NCBI GenBank assembly: GCA_037015955.1
Contig: CP143548.1
Coordinates: 830,001 to 894,000 of the forward strand
Direction of reading: 5' to 3'
Length of the DNA: 64,000 nt
DNA from: Lachnospiraceae bacterium JLR.KK008
GTDB lineage: Bacteria > Bacillota > Clostridia > Lachnospirales > Lachnospiraceae
Part shown: in pieces, positions 63,274 through 64,000 of the stretch
Layout: every line of letters begins with the position of its first letter
Numbering within the stretch: position 1 is the stretch's first letter
The notes under the pieces: generated by a model
Database searches by the model: none
Told to the model about the DNA's origin: nothing
What the model saw: the letters and a program-made list of their open reading frames with translations, nothing else
Made by a program: the position numbers and the translations under genes

Positions 63274-64000
63274 GTGAAGAAATATATGGAAATTGCTAGG
63301 GCATATATGAAAGCGCAGTTAATCTGGAGAGCAGATGTATTTATTGATGTGATTCTGTCAGTAGCCAAGATATTGTTTGCATGGATCTTATGGAGTATTT
63401 TGTTTGAAGGAAAAGAGCAGATAGCAGGATTGAAATTTCACACCATGATTTCTTACTATATCATAAGTTCCTATCTATTCCAGATGGAAAAGTCTGCTGA
63501 AATCAGCCAGCAGATGACGGGGATGTTGAGAAACGGCACTTTTTCAAAATATATGGTGATACCGGTACAGACACAGGGCTATTTTGTGGCAATGGAGGTC
63601 GGGAAGCTAGCATTTTCTTCAGGCATTGGCTTTTTAGCAACTGTTCTGTGGTTTTGTTTGTTCCGGATTTCTATTGTACATACACTCAATTTGAAGATAT
63701 TGCTATGCGGAATTATCATGGTTGTTTTAGGTCTGCTGTTTATGGCTCAGCTCAATTATTTCCTTGGGATTTTAACTTTAAAATTTGAGGAGATCAGTAC
63801 CTTTCTTATGATAAAGGATAATTTATCAGCAGTTGTGACAGGAGCGGTGATTCCCCTTGCACTTTTGCCGGAATGGATGATAGCCAGCATGAGATTTCTG
63901 CCGTTCTATTATGTCACATATCTCCCAAGTATGCTGTTTATAGGAAGATGTGAGGATGAAGCAGTGACAGGCTTATTTGTTTTAAGTATATGGTGCATTT
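63274..64000 (+). CDS. ABC-2 family permease, truncated by window end
   Basis: GTG 63274 after GGGGGTGTAAAAC, 3 bp after the ATPase stop; open to the window edge (242 codons). About six membrane segments: VFIDVILSVAKILFAWIL, TMISYYIISSYLF, FSSGIGFLATVLWFCLF, LLCGIIMVVLGLLFMAQL, AVIPLALLPEWMI-like region, and LPFYYVTYLPSMLF. Matches ABC-2 permeases that pair with the interrupted ATPase to export an unknown substrate. Confidence 0.85.
   Translation, partial: MKKYMEIARAYMKAQLIWRADVFIDVILSVAKILFAWILWSILFEGKEQIAGLKFHTMISYYIISSYLFQMEKSAEISQQMTGMLRNGTFSKYMVIPVQTQGYFVAMEVGKLAFSSGIGFLATVLWFCLFRISIVHTLNLKILLCGIIMVVLGLLFMAQLNYFLGILTLKFEEISTFLMIKDNLSAVVTGAVIPLALLPEWMIASMRFLPFYYVTYLPSMLFIGRCEDEAVTGLFVLSIWCI

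Overview
The window looks like the chromosome of a gut-type Lachnospiraceae (Clostridia). The evidence is a T-box leader with its promoter, strong AGGAGG ribosome binding sites with frequent GTG/TTG starts, GHKL and hybrid kinases, an HrcA-type CIRCE operator, and mobile elements with relaxase, MobC and large serine recombinase modules of the kind common in these bacteria. The genus is not fixed from sequence alone.

Layout. 1-5.4 kb: a 23S rRNA (5' end off the window) followed by tRNA-Asn with no 5S in the usual place. A 2.2-kb insert carrying one AIPR-family anti-phage-type gene is bracketed by tRNA-Asn and a second copy of its 3' part. 5.4-24.3 kb is ordinary chromosome: a YjbR-EVE protein, an M18 aminopeptidase, xpt, a chemoreceptor/hybrid kinase/solute-binding lipoprotein unit, a five-tRNA operon (Glu, Ile2 or Met, Asp, Val, Leu), a cadC-HMA-cadA metal-efflux run that continues into corrinoid genes, panE, a divergent short UppS homologue, a mannose-6-phosphate isomerase fused to a ROK sugar kinase, and a T-box leader whose gene is gone.

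24.3-32.1 kb is a scar of mobile DNA: an IS21-family element, the 3' stump of a relaxase, an XRE regulator, a MerR regulator, an ArdC pseudogene, a small inverted-repeat-bounded module and an IS30-family element. 32-43 kb returns to chromosome: TraX, a beta-CASP hydrolase, folA, CIRCE-controlled htpG, a second chemoreceptor, a GHKL kinase and an S8 peptidase. 43-46.8 kb is a small AT-rich island with a DUF1016 nuclease, an Mrr-like nuclease and a tyrosine-recombinase-like protein that has lost its catalytic residues, bracketed by a duplicated S8-gene 3' end.

47.3-62.6 kb is a single integrated element of about 15.3 kb, carrying ParB, a truncated ArdA, MobC, a relaxase, a Mef-type efflux pump with a leader-peptide attenuator, and a large serine recombinase. 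It sits inside an ABC-transporter ATPase gene. Joining 47321 to 62597 restores one open frame of 323 codons, so both ends can be placed to within a few bases. No type IV secretion genes are present, so it is mobilizable or has been deleted. It carries a second, apparently identical copy of the IS21 element, a nine-copy family of GGGACA/TGTCCC palindromes (one of the nine lies in the older scar), a long nested inverted repeat next to parB, and an AT-rich cargo gene with a HEPN-like RNxxxH motif between mobC and the relaxase. The window ends inside the ABC permease that followed the interrupted ATPase.
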